The notes beneath the pieces were generated by a model. It was not told where the DNA came from. It saw only the letters and a list, made by a program, of their open reading frames with translations, and ran no database searches. Below are positions 1-12,517 of a stretch of DNA of 64,000 nt, piece after piece. The DNA is from Dichotomocladium elegans (lineage: Eukaryota > Mucoromycota > Mucoromycetes > Mucorales > Lichtheimiaceae). Position 1 is the first letter of the stretch. Each line of letters begins with the position of its first letter. A program made the position numbers and the translations under genes. Location of the stretch: assembly GCA_025716815.1 (NCBI GenBank), contig JAIXMN010000002.1:620001-684000 (forward strand), given 5' to 3'.

Positions 1-354
1 TCATGCGTATCATCAATTGGGTGGCCATTCTCTCCGCACCATAACAATCCCCCCCCAAGGAGGGCTAAGGGATCGCTTCATATCTCATCTTTTTTTTTGG
101 AGGAGGACACTTTGTGGCCAGTATTGTCTCCACGCCCAGCCCCACTTGGTGAAGTCTCCCCCTCATGGAACCCAACGTCGACACTGCGTTTGGTAATAAA
201 AATTTTATAGATCGTATCATGTAAAAGGGGGGATATAGGTGTGTGGGGAGGAATTAACTATCTTTGCATTGGAATATTTTGGAATAAAATCTGTAATCAA
301 TCGACCTTTAGTTAATACACATGGTGGTGAAGAATACCACCCTCGCCTCCGTTC
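1..354. other. 3' flank of the RalGAP beta gene, no gene seen
   Basis: No ORF here resembles a protein. The stretch lies past the stop codon of the minus-strand RalGAP beta gene and probably contains its 3' UTR. Short C, T and G homopolymer runs occur near 50-100 and 225-235. Confidence 0.5.
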
Positions 355-3300
355 TTACTCTGATAATTGTAATTTGATGCGATGCCGATCGGCCATGCCC
401 TCAATGAATTGTTTTCGAGCGAGATAGGGCCGTCTGTAGGTATCCATGACCACACGACAAGCCTGATGGGCGGATATCGCCGTATTTCTCACCATCGTGC
501 CCAGCACATGTCGACTCACAATCATACCATCCACAAGTGGCCCAAAAACCTAACAGGATCCACATGTTTAAGTTCGTTTCGCCCTCCCTCCCGCATAACA
601 AACGTATGCCACTCGATAGAATCTTCATACCAGTGCGTTTTCGTAAAGCCGCTCGCATGACGCGAGAGAGATTGCATTGTTGCTGATCAGTGGTATATGT
701 ATCCGAATCCAGTAGAGGCCACTAGCACTATTCTTGAGAGGATGGACAAAAATATAGACCATGGACAGTTCGCTTGCGGACCCGGACTGCTTAATTTCTT
801 TAGCTAGCGCCGTGTAATTATCCAGATCTTCGATCCAAACAATACACACGTGGTCATCGGACGATACTATCCGATGTATTTCGGATATAGAGCATCCATC
901 TTCCCAGGTCCCGTTGCTGCTAGATGGACGTTGGAGTAGATAGGGCACATTGACCAGGAATTCCACGTTGCGGTCTGCATAATAGGGCGCGGTCTTACAA
1001 ACCGTGGGATCGAGCTTGCCTTTGTATCCAACATGTCCATCAAGATTTACCTGAGCGGATGTATCAGGTATCCCCTTGTAAATCCCAAGCGAGATATGTC
1101 TCCACTTACTGTCCAGCCCATACAGTTCAAAAACTGGAGAAATTGTTCGCTTATCAAAGGCGGTGTCTCCACTAGCTCATCCCATGTCGCGTGTCCGGAA
1201 TGCGCATAATAAGCCGATACAGATATGCAGTCGCGGCTATATGGCCGAATCAATCAATACACATACGAATCCAGTCTTATCTGAAGCTCTTACTCGTTCA
1301 GCATATCCAGCATCTCAATCTCAGCGATGAGCGTATCGGTGATTTTCAGGGGAGTGATTCTATCACGGTGATTCGGTTGAAAGAGACCGACCTCTGCCAG
1401 CAGTAGGCGGAATCCCCGTGACCTTCATACAATATCCCATCAGCGCATGGATGCATGGATGGAAATATCCGTTCCGCAACGCAATACTCACAAATCCGGA
1501 TTAAATTTCGACTCTGCAGGTTTAGCATCGTATTGTCCAGCTGGATCTCGGCATACTTCCTTCGCCTCTCGCATTTCCATTCGCTGTTCATGTTCGATTG
1601 TCGATTTAATCAGCTCCCATTCACTCCAGCTCTTTGAATTCTCCTCAACAAGATGTTCCATGCTCGGAAGAGCATCTGAATTGATTGGAGCAGCCGTGGG
1701 TGCCTCGGAGAACTGGAGTGGTCCGCCCCAGGTCACAGAGTAGTCATGTCCCTGTGATAGTGTAGGTTCGACTTCATCCATGGGCGTCGGTGGCAGCGAG
1801 ACCGTCTCTGGATCCTTGTAGCGCGACTCGATAGACCATACGTAACGACCTGTGGTCTCACGAATGATTGCTTTGATGGCCGGCACGTGTTTTTCGGGCG
1901 TCGCGCCATTGTTGTTTTCATCATAGACCGAGATAATTCTGCGCTTGTCCACCAAGAAATAGCGGATCCCATCTCTGCTCTCCCAGCACTCTCGGCTATC
2001 ACTTTTATCTCCGAGTAGTCGTTCTCTCCTGAGCATTTTGATGTCCTCTGGAACCTGATTGAGCTGTTCGTGCGCAAAGCCTGCTCTTCCAAGGTAGTTG
2101 ATGAATTGGGACATGCAGTATTCAGCTGCCTGGCGCACAGCTGCTTTCTCCTTCTTGTAGTTTCTGGAGTTGTTGCTGCCTGTTGGCAATGAAGGATTGC
2201 TGCTTTGAGATGACTTGTTTGGACGAGGCGGAAGCTGGAAGAGCTGTTTCGGCGGCGCTGTATCTTTCCGTTTCTTCTTTTCTGCTGCATTCGTAGAAGT
2301 CTGCGGTATCTCTGGGCCGCTGTCAAAGATTGCAATACCTTTACTAAGTGATACAAGCACTGCCTGATAGCAATCGCGATCGCCAATGATCCAATGACCG
2401 GTAAGTATCCATTTCATCATGCAGTCGTAGGCTTGTACAATAAGAGGATAACAATTGGACTATGTAAACAGCTCGATGAGTACCTTTCGATCTCCATATT
2501 CCTCCTGCTCCCTACCAACTTGCCAGCCGTAATTAATGTAACGACATAGCGACTCAAAGCCAGTACAAGCTCGCGGGCAACACTCTAGGATGGTTTTTTT
2601 TGTCTTCAGAAATAAAGGAAAGAGATGCAGGAAATTAAGAGATGGCATGTGCAACCTGCGAACCTTATTGTCACGTCGGACATAATCATAGAGATCCACA
2701 AAATCGATCAGGACATCAAAAGCAACGAGGGTTACATCTGGCGGTAACTGCATCGTCAATATCTGCAGTACACATGGAGTATCAGTAAGCGCCGCTATGA
2801 TCTTTCCTACATACATACCTTCTCTTCGATCAACTTCACAACAGTGCCAACCAGGCCGGAACAGAAGGGCACATCTTCGACAACGTAGACATTGATCAAG
2901 TGTAGCAAATAGCGCATATTATATGACGATGTTTCCGTCCTTAAAGACGTGAGAAGAAGCTCAAGAATATAGTACTTGAGCTTCTCAATAAGCTTGTTAG
3001 GGAAATCTGTGTTTGATCGAGGCTTAGGGCCTACTTACAGAGGTAAAAGGCCGCTCCATGTCATCATGCGGATAGTTGGAATACAAAACTCGAATCTAGC
3101 CACCATCAGCTTCAAGGAGTTCGTTCGAGGGGAAAATACTCAGACATACCAACTGGGTCACTATTTGCTCTTGTTCCCCTAGTGCAGATGTGCTGTCAGA
3201 AGCATACTGGAGATCCCAGTCCCACCCTGGCTGCAGCTCCATCTTGTCAAAGTGGTTCGGGAGGCACATGATTGTGCTGACCACTTTGATGGCCGCGAGA

Positions 3301-5020
3301 CGGAGTTCATCTAAACCGACGTGTCCAGTGTAATTAATCTGGAGCTTTGGCAGAACCATCTTGATCGCTGCAACAAACTCTGGAGCCAACATCCGCACCC
3401 CTTCCAGGTCAGACGCAAAGAGCTCGGTCGAGTGCACGAGAATGGTAGGAAGACAGCCGTCGGATTTGAGTCCGACACAGAGCGCAGCATAAAACCGTTC
3501 CACGTAGGTTCGGAGGAACGGTTTCGATCGCTGCTTTTGGCAGAAGATCTTGCATAAAGTCGCCAATGCCTCGGCACATCCTCGTTCGGCCTCTGGATTC
3601 GTGCTGGGTGCTGCGGAGCAGGCGTCAAACAGATAGCTCCCGAACAAGTGGAGAATCGTGCACCCGTCTGGTACCTCAGCGTAGCGATCTGCAACGTCCT
3701 TGTCCTTCCCGACCTGGATAAATATGTCCACCAGCTTACCAATACCCTGGATAACAAGCGTGAAATTCGAGGGTGGTAGTTGAAGCGGATGGGGAATTAG
3801 ATGTAATGTCTTGTACCAAGCATATTGTACAAAATCCGTGCCCAAATCGAGCGTGATATTTCCCGCCTGAATGGTGGACAAGATAACCAGATCTGTGCCC
3901 TCGCCTGGACCGTAAAGCATGTTTACAACCTTGTTGGTCAATGATGTGCAGCATGATATCCATTGTTGAATGACAAGAGGTCGATGGATCCAGCGCATGA
4001 TGCAGCTCTAGGTCTTGGCAGTTAGTCGACTGAACCAGCCGCGCCACCTAATTCATTATGATTACCTTCAATATCTCCCACATTTCGACCTGTCGCGTCT
4101 CGGAACGCAGCCAGAGCTCAAATAGTACCTGCAGTGTACAACCCTAATGAATCAAAAGATGAAAATAGCCAGTCTGCTACGATACCTTAAGGAGACATTC
4201 GCACAACTCGTCGCTCATGTTGGGCACACCAGCAATCGCTTCGTCGTTCTCTGTCTTTCTGAGGAGCGAGTCTGTGACGCCAAGCACGACTTTAAGCAAC
4301 ACTATCCATGTTTCTTCCGACATCGCCAAGGTCCTGCCGGCATCAGCCATGGTCATCAACGTCTTCTTACAGAGCTCAATGTGCTTGTGGACCATTTGTG
4401 CAGCCGAATCACCCGTTCCGCCTTTCGCGTTTGAGGTGCTATGTCCTGCTGTTTGCGTCACTGGCACATTGATGCCTAGCGAAAAGCTACCAGGGCGGCC
4501 GAGGGTATGTATGGGATTGTAATTATGGACTGGAGTCGCAGGAGCGGCTGCCCGTGGCTGCAAAGTGCGTGGTTTGAAGATAAGCGAAAGCTGGTGGAAT
4601 ATGACCTGATAGAACTCTTGCTCAAGTCCGTCTGTGTTAATGATAGCAGGCCGCATAGTCGGCTCAAGAAGCCATTGAGAATAGATACAGACATCGCTAG
4701 CGGCGATATCCATGTCCTCCAGAGGCAAATTAAAGCCTTGACCAATAACCTCCATGAACCATTTCACATGAGCCGGCGATGTAAAGAATGCTGGATCAGG
4801 ACCTGTCTTGCCAGCCGGAGGGAATAAGTAGTTTGTGATTTCCGACACCAGAACTCTGCGGGTCGATAGCGGAAGAGATCCGAGGATATTCGTCTCTACC
4901 AGGTCGATGTCAGTGTATGATGAGGAAGGCGATAAGGAAGAAATGATTGGGATCCCCCATGAGAGCCGTACGAGGATCGTGTTCTAGCAGCTGGAGCTGC
5001 GCCATCCATTCCAAAAACAT
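355..5020 (-). CDS. RALGAPB: Ral GTPase-activating protein subunit beta homologue (multi-exon)
   Basis: The RalGAP beta subunit is the scaffold partner of the catalytic alpha subunit, in a complex that switches off Ral-type small GTPases and is related to TSC1/TSC2. The N-terminus begins MFLEWMAQLQLLEHDP at 5020. A short intron follows, and then VLVSEITNYLFPPAGK, matching the family opening. Exons at about 4910-4160, 3998-3096, 2985-2820, 2816-2460 and 2420-1488 carry helical repeats and a Ser/Pro-rich linker. The C-terminal RapGAP-like fold is split over exons near 1490-1400, 1250-1060, 966-631 and 549-355. Visible motifs are FLNCMGWTVS, VCIVWIEDLDNY and FGPLVDGMIVSRHVLGTMVR. The last intron (550-630) is phase 0, and the stop is at 355-357. 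The conserved C-terminal block makes the assignment strong; in characterised relatives the beta subunit is not the catalytic one. Some middle exon edges are approximate. Confidence 0.85.
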
Positions 5021-5784
5021 GGAGGCTCTGTTTCTTGGTCTGTGTCTGCCGGCTACAGTGCTTTCTGCAGCGACGAACGGAACAATAGGCGATGAAGAAT
5101 GTCCATAGGGAAATTACGGACCCCTAAAATGGTTCTTGTGTCCCCCCAAGTTTTCATTCGAAGGGGGGGGGATGCAAACCAAACGAAAGAAGGCACCCAT
5201 TCTGGACTCCGTCAGAACGTATCACAAGGCAGCATCATAGAAGAGGATGGCATGTGTAGAACGATGCTATGCAATGCAATCTCCAGCATACACACACACA
5301 CACACACACACACGAGAATCGATCGTTTAGCATTTTAGAGAGAAAAAAAAAAGGTACATAATCCACGATTGACTGGCCAAGACGCCGAAAGCTGGTCGTT
5401 TTAAAACACAAGGGAAACAGAAGCTTATTACAGTCTCATCACGACGTTACGCAACCTTTTTGTGTCATGCGGCAAACACAGCTATACGATACAGTCCTTA
5501 CTTTCTTTTGTACGCTCGTTTCCTCCATTGAAACATTCGCCCTCGTTGTACCTCAATACTGAATTGTGGGAGATGACCTTGATATGATCACGTTCTCGCT
5601 CCTCTGCTCATGAAGCGAGATTAGACGGAGCATCTGAAAGAAGGTGTCGTTTTCTAGGCTATAGGACGTATGCTATCGACGAGATTTCGGTCTGGCAAGA
5701 CCACCGCTATGTATGCACATGTATTGTAAGTTGATGTTGTGTCTAGAGAAGCATTCGTAAAAAGGGCGCCACGCGATAGATATT
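5021..5784. other. intergenic, promoter side of RalGAP beta
   Basis: This 764-base gap lies between the RalGAP beta start and the transporter stop. No coding pattern is seen apart from short chance ORFs. It contains a dinucleotide microsatellite, listed separately. Confidence 0.5.
5290..5312. repeat. (AC)n microsatellite
   Basis: About eleven perfect AC units run from 5290 to 5312. A shorter AC tract is at about 6508-6519, and mixed ACACGC tracts are at about 17699-17730 and 22389-22415. Confidence 0.9.
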
Positions 5785-7868
5785 TTAAATTCTGGTTAAA
5801 ACGCTCTTGGTCATCTTCACTTTCAAGGCAAGTAAGATAAGCCCACCGAGAAGAAAGGTGGTGCCGGTGAACATTTTGTAGGAGAAGTATGGTTCAGACG
5901 TGATCCGAGTCTCTATGGCACTGGCAAGGGTGGGGCCCCACACCGGAACCATGTTTGTCAATAGGAGTACGGAAAGACCGGTAGGAAGCTTGTCGATCCC
6001 AACAATGATGGCCGTGATAGTAGACACTTGTGGTGCGCATGGTTGATAAAATATAACCATCCTTGCACGAGAATGACGGACTTACTGGATGAGAAATAAA
6101 TGCTGCAAACCAAACCAAAAGTCACAGCGAAGGCCATCATAGTGCCATAGGTATAAGCAAATGTCCAGATCAAAAAGGCACTTGACGCTGCAATGATGTC
6201 GCAGATAATGAGCGCATTCATACGGCCAATCCTGTCAGCTATGAACCTGGAAAAGGATATTTGGTTTTTTCAGTCTCTCGACGCTCATACTCTTGTTGTG
6301 TCGCAGTACCCAACGACAATACGCCCAACGCACGTGCTTGCAGCCATGACGGACTGGATAGCACTTGCATCCTTGCTAGACATGTTCAGATGCTGAGTCA
6401 CATATGCTAAATGAAGCCATGAATGACAATCTGATATTTTGTTTGGATGAGTATAGTAGCTTACATGGCAAAAAGAAGAAAGGTACAAAATAACCCTATA
6501 AGATTAAACACACACACATGCATATATGTATGAGCCGTTCTCTCCTGAAGAATAACTAATAATAACGCGAATACCGCACCATGACTGATATCATCGTGCT
6601 AATGACCCATGTTAGATAATAGCGGTTCTTGAGGATACCAAAGTCAAATATTTCGCGCAGACTTTTACGAACGACATCGGCCCGTTGTTGATCTCCCATG
6701 ACTTCCTCTTGATTACGCGCCGAGCTCTTCTGATAGATTGGATACCTCTCCTTGATAAGAGCGCATGAAATAGCATTCCCGAGTAGGCAGATGAAGCCAA
6801 CAATGCGGCAGGACCTAGAACGCATGAAGAAGAGAAAAGGACTGAACAAGATGGATCAATGTCCCAACGTACCAGCACGAGCTCATACCATGCGATGCCC
6901 AGGCGGTTGTTGATCTCTGTTATAACGAAGGGAAGAACAATACCTCCGACGCCAGCACCACTCGAGACGATACCCAGCGCAAGGCCACGACGGCGATTGA
7001 ACCATTGCGCAGGTACATTCATCGCTGCCTTTGAGAGAGAGAGAGGGGTTGGAATGCAGCGTAACATTGTCCGGCTCTCACAGGACATTGTGTTGCCACT
7101 TACTACATAAAGAAGCGATGCGCCTGTACCAAATAACATACCTTGGGTGAGGTAGAGGTGCCATATCTATAGTACATATCCGAAATCACGGTGTTTGTGA
7201 TGTGAGACGGTACGCTTACATGAGCAGCAGACGCACCTGTGTACTCAGGGAAGCCAATTCCAGTCCAGCGACCATGAAGGCAGAGCCTATGACAAGGACC
7301 GCATGGATCCCGCAGTGGGACGACAGTACCTGATACACGGGTCCCATAAGATCAGCGAAGAGCTCCATCAGAGTGCCTGCAAAACTGATCTGGACTTGAG
7401 CGGTTGCCACCGCATAGAACACGTTCCGTTCATAGTATTCTTGCATGACGCCTAAGTTAGGTCAGCGTTTGTTTGTTTCACTCGAAGGCCGATGTACCAA
7501 TCTCGTCTATATGTACCCCTGGGGGGGGAAAGACACAGCACGGACAAGATTAACGAGAGAGAGAAAAAGAGGATGATGGGCAAGCAAGGTGCATACGTAC
7601 CAACTCAATGCGGGCCCAAAAGACGTGAATTGAGCAAGGAAGGCGCCGAGAACGACGAGCCATCCGTAACCACCATCAGGCGCATTATCGTGCGCATCAT
7701 TTTCTCCCCATGTGGACCCTTTCTTTTCAGCTGCGGTTGTGCATGTCAGTGAAGAGATGAGATACAGCGACTGCCTCCTTCCCCCCGCCCCAGCAAACCA
7801 GTATGTGTGCCCAAGATAGAGTTGCCATCTGTAGCAGTTTCTTCAGCCGATGTTCTTGGTGTGTTCAT
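5785..7868 (-). CDS. major facilitator transporter, monocarboxylate (SLC16/MCT)-like
   Basis: This is a predicted 12-helix plasma-membrane permease of the fungal MCT-like group; the substrate cannot be read from the sequence. The start chosen is the ATG at 7868 (MNTPRTSAEETATDGN). An intron then joins the hydrophilic leader to TWGENDAHDNAPDGGYGW, containing the PDGGYGW motif that opens the first membrane helix in this family. A loop with NVPAQWFNRRRGLALGI (about 7020-6950) is the conserved segment after helix 4, where RRG(L/R)A(L/M)G is typical. Further membrane exons follow at 6849-6556, 6488-6285, 6221-5958 and 6060-5785. The protein ends SVLTRI at the stop at 5785. The coding sequence is cut by many short introns. 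Family assignment is firm, function only at class level. Confidence 0.8.
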
Positions 7869-8893
7869 GAGGAATTCGAAAAGGAGGGGCCTTTTAAAAG
7901 AGCAATGCGAAAGTGAATATTTTATATCCGGTCGCAAAGTGTTACGTTGATCTGCTTCCGTTGTGTTACGACTGGATTTTCCATAAGAGACTTACGGAGC
8001 AATCCCGAGCCAACACGAAGAGATTGACCCTCAAGAAATTTCCAGAATGTGCGCTCTGTAATAAACCATCCGGTGCCTGAATGCATCAGGTTGCGTTGGC
8101 CCGCGTTCAGGACCCCCTATGCGACATATCAAGGGCACGCATATGTGTGGCTTATGGATGCTGCCATTGCCTCCTCCTGTAGTTTCTATAAATATGCTCG
8201 GTAGAGTAACACACACAAGTCCTGCTATTGTCCTCTCTCATTCGGGAAATCAGATACAACGGAACAGGGTTGGGTGATTATTCTTGGAGGCAACACCAGA
8301 TCTCGCTGTACGTACAGGATGCATTGACGCGATTTCCATATTTGGACCAGCGCGCTCTTTGTCTTACGAGAACGGATTGGCCGCATAAACACTCGGGGGT
8401 GTGCGAAAAGCACAAAGTATGTGCGCTCTATAGTTCAAGACCGAGAAATTATCCTCAAAGGGCTCAGACGCAGATGCACAACCGCATTGTTAGACCCGGT
8501 AAGGTAGAAAGAATGCGTTGTGAGACGACTTCATGACCTCTTTACCGAGAATGTGTGATTCCGCCGCGGTACGTTGTACATTTCTTGAGAATAATTCATG
8601 TGATTTACCCCCTCCCCACTGATAACATGTTACCTCGAATAGCCATGCCATTCGGGTATTATGTCAGCAATCGTCCGATGGATGGGGGATTCTTCATTAA
8701 AGTCTCCCAAAATCATGAATGGGTATGTAAGGGTGTTCATCGTGATCGATTAACTTTACTAATTTATTATGTACTGTATCGTAGAGCTTGCGTGCTCGGA
8801 GGAGCTAGAAATAATACACAGTGATCCAGAGAAAGCAATTGACCGGGAACATGGCAAATAAATAAACAATAAATATACAATGCAATTCTCATA
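7869..8893. other. intergenic between transporter and permease genes
   Basis: About 1 kb separates the start of the MCT-like gene and the stop of the amino-acid permease gene. The several overlapping short ORFs at 8031-8824 on both strands have no recognisable domain and no splice-joined continuation. I see no RNA gene or repeat. Confidence 0.45.
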
Positions 8894-11450
8894 TTACGTA
8901 AAGACCGAGATCGCTCGCTTCCAAAGGCGTCTGTACCGAGGTTCTGCTTGTTTTTCCTGTTCTCTCTCTTCAGACTCAAGATGGACCGCTCCAGTTACCA
9001 AATCGATCTCGGTAAGCGGCACAATTTTTGACTTGGTGTATAATTTTGTTACGCCATATCCGATAGCACAGAGAATAAGACCTGCATAATTGCCGACCAG
9101 ACCGACCGGGTTAGGAGGGACAAAGTACGAGTAGCCGGTCAGAAGGGCGATGACGATGCAGGCAAACATGTCAAAGAGGTCCCCAAAAGGGTGCCAAGGT
9201 GCCTTGAGGGGCAGAACAGAAAGGTCTCTGTTCTGGGCCTTGAACGCCTTGCGGAACCGATAGTGGGCAAGTGAGATGCCAAACCAGGTGACGAATCCTG
9301 AGATTCCGGCGAGGCTGGTTAGGACCTGATACAGGGCCTGGCCGGGAATGACTGAGGTAATAAATGTGACGACACTCACAAGTGCGGTGCATATCAATGC
9401 TCCGATCGGGACACCACGTCTGGTGATGTACGCTACATGATGAAAACATCGTGATTTTGAGCACCGAGTATGCCTGCATATTACCGCGTCCTCTATGTAA
9501 CGTACATAATTTATGCCATGCATCTCCTTCTTGCGATAGCGCGAGGAGCATACGACTTGAGACATAAAGTCCGCTGTTAGCGCAAGAGAGAATCTATGGT
9601 ATAGCCAAAATGTCAATATACACCTCAGTTGTGATGCGTCAAGTGACTCTACCGTGGTCAAGATAACAGCATTAATGATGTGCGAGACGCTAGCGAGGCT
9701 GCCTTTGGAAAACACAAGTGTAAATGGTGACACAGCAGCGGTTCTTCCCCCAGAAAACATGTTATGCTCTATTTTTTGAAGGCAAGAGTCATAATGAGAC
9801 TTAGTTGCTTCAAGGTCTGCGCCATCCTGTTGCGGTACTGACCATCATTCCAGGGGATGACCATCCCCATCACAAATACTAAACACAGCATGGATGAGAA
9901 CTTTTGTAAGACACACTCCAGAAGGATTCCGGTAACGAAACGAACTTGCCTGAGCAGAGATAGAATAATAAAATACGCCAAAAGACGTTTCGGATAGCAC
10001 GCGGAACTTGCTGAACGTATACAATGTCAATAAACCAGCGCTCTTCCATGAAGTTGAATCTACCACTTACCTTCTGGGGATTACTGGATTCACCTGCCTG
10101 AGGAACGACAGTGTGTGCTTAATTCAAAATTCAAAGAAGTGGTATTTTCTGATTGATAGATATTCCGCTTACCGTGATCCCGAGAATCTCGGTTCCTTTT
10201 GACGAAAGCATATGTAAGCCAAGAGCAGAAAGAGTGAAAGGAAAAGGGGGCTTTGCCATTCTATTATTCCTACCTTGCATGCTAAGTGACGCCAGCACCA
10301 GCGAATTGACGACACCTAAGGCGCCATGCGGGAATGCTCCGCCGTTCTGCCAGTATTTAAAACCATAGACTTCCCCACTGAAGATGCATTGTTAGTCTCA
10401 TCGAGTCGATACGCGTCAGGGCAGATATGCGAGTGAAGTACATACCCGATAACGCCGCCAGATATTAAGCAGCCGACAATGATGAAAACAATGATCGTCA
10501 ACACCTTGATCAAACTGAACCAATACTCGGCTTCTCCGTAGCTTCGAGCTCCAAACAAATTGAGTGCGAAGATGATGACAAGGTAGACCAAAGACCCTTT
10601 AGCAGCAAACGATTCGCGTTAGCGTGCGCGTATCGCTAACCCCAACCTTTCACTTACATGCCCAGCCTGGTACGGCGTCTGTCCAGTATTCCATAACGAG
10701 CTGTAAAGCAACGAATTCAGCGGCAGTGATGATCGACCAGCATGCCCTGGATAACATAGCAAATTGTCCAGTCAGCCTGTATGTTTATTCGTTTTCATCT
10801 TACCAGTAATTGTATCCGATCATGGAGCCAAACGAGCTGTCTACAAATCGCTTGCAAAAGATCGTGAAGGAGCCCGAAACCTTAAAAGAGGATTTAACCA
10901 TAATTAGCATATTGGTTTGATACATAAATACCGCTTTTTTACCCACCGGAATATAAGTGGCCATCTCACCGAGTGAAAAAGTGACCCAGAAAACAACGAA
11001 ACCAATGATGGAGTACGCTGCCAACAACGCCTATAAGATGCAACGTACCAGTGGTCTATGACCTTCTCCACTTACCAATCAGAGCACCCGCCGGTCCTAA
11101 TGTCATTTTTTTTGTTCAATTAAAGATCTCGCAACAGACCAAGATAGGAAAGGGGAGGCAGGCAAACCATACCTCCTTGATATAAATTTGCACCGGATGA
11201 GAGGAACAGGCCTTGACCAATGACACCTCCGATTGAAATCATCTATTCAGATCAAAACGAAAGATTCCCGTCGTTCGTCAGATGTTTTACTCTGCTCCAT
11301 GATGAGATTCATGCTTACCGCGAGATGCCGTGCTTTAAGTGAACGCTTCAGAGCTGGCTCCGGTGATCCTTGCTGCTCGAGAGATGCATCATCTGAGATA
11401 TATGACTCGGACGAGATATTTAGATCTTTGGAAGCTAACGATTTCTCCAT
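8894..11450 (-). CDS. amino-acid permease (yeast AAT/APC family)
   Basis: This is a predicted 12-helix amino-acid/proton symporter of the APC superfamily, yeast amino-acid transporter type, acting at the plasma membrane. The N-terminus is cytosolic and Ser-rich (MEKSLASKDLNISSES). Then comes LKRSLKARHLA, spliced to MISIGGVIGQGLFLSSG, the signature first helix of this family. Next are FWVTFSLGEMATYIPV joined to SGSFTIF, the exon with AAEFVALQLVMEYW, YLVIIFALNLFGARSYGEAE, RRGVPIGALICTALVS and the C-terminal helices in the 9760-8894 exon. Charged residues close the protein before the stop at 8894. At least seven introns are present. One, near 10870-10960, is stopless and in frame, so the ORF reads through it. 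Substrate range is unknown. Confidence 0.82.
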
Positions 11451-12517
11451 CTATGACTGCTAACACAGGGAAGAAAGAGGGCGAGAGTGGAAGGGGAAAA
11501 GAGAGTGAAAGAGGCCTTAAAAAAGGGGGGCAGTCATCCTCTTTATAAATACATTATACTGCAGGAGGAGATTAACGCGATATGGACTGTGCTACTTGGC
11601 ATCTTTGTCAGACACTGGACGAGTAATCCGACAAAATGACATGCGCATCTTGATGTTCGTTGACAGGTCTGATAAAAAAAGGTATTTGGAAGTAAATAGA
11701 AAGTCTTTTTTCCTGCGTTCAATGTGGCATCTAAAATCTGCATATTTATCGGCTTCAAGGTTCAAGTAGTGGAGAGCATTGCAGAAAATTGCATTGGTAT
11801 TGTTGATTCCCGACGGTCCCGTCCGATTACTTCATTCCGTGCGTGTAACTTGTTTTCAGATGTCCGATTACAGTGCGTGTTCCTGGTCGTCAGTTGCAGT
11901 TTGGCCGGACACGTTGATTTTGTATTGTCGCAGTCTACCGGTTGGAATTTGTGGATCTTGTCATTTTCTGGTGGTGGAGGCGTCTTTTAATGTTGAAAGT
12001 TTCACAAGAAATCGCATCATCCAGAAGCTCTTGATGGTGCGAGATGACTGATTGGACGATCTCTGTGAAACACGAGTTGCTTTCGTTATCTTTCACACCC
12101 ACACAGACGTCATGGACCAGACCAGAACAGAAGGAAGCTCCATTAGAATGTCTGCGTGGTTATGATCAAAAAAGCAGTCTGACGTTATCCCAAGCAGCTA
12201 TTCCATGGTGCTGTCTGCTATATTCACGTACATGAGTAGTCCACACGTCAAATAAATAACTCTTGTTTATTGCATGGCGAACAGACGATTGCAGAAAAAA
12301 AGAAAGATTCTGATTGGATGGTATTCGCCAAAGCGACGGCGGGTTATTGTTTATTTTTGATTTGTTTTTGAGCCCGTCCCTTCAGCTGCACCCATCATTG
12401 CGGAGAATGAAAAGGGCGTATGGGATAGGATACCAAGCTGGACCGAGCCCGGGTGGTTTACAAAACCCACGCAAGAAAATTTTGCGTCTCTTCCACCGCT
12501 CTCTTTCTCTTTTGAAA
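11451..12517. other. intergenic, divergent promoter region of permease and NDK genes
   Basis: The permease (minus) and the nucleoside diphosphate kinase (plus) diverge from this roughly 1.07 kb gap, so it must hold both promoters. A CT-rich stretch at about 12480-12515 sits just before the kinase start. ORFs at 11724-12235 show no domain and are judged chance. Confidence 0.5.

Noticed and set aside
1733..2386. 217-codon minus-strand frame inside the RalGAP beta exon
   Set aside because: It overlaps the 1488-2420 exon in another frame and is Arg/Ser-rich with no conservation pattern; a shadow.
3311..3757. 148-codon minus-strand frame within the 3096-3998 exon
   Set aside because: Shadow of the RalGAP beta coding frame.
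8031..8824. Several short ORFs between the transporter and the permease
   Set aside because: Overlapping on both strands, no domain, no splice-supported extension.
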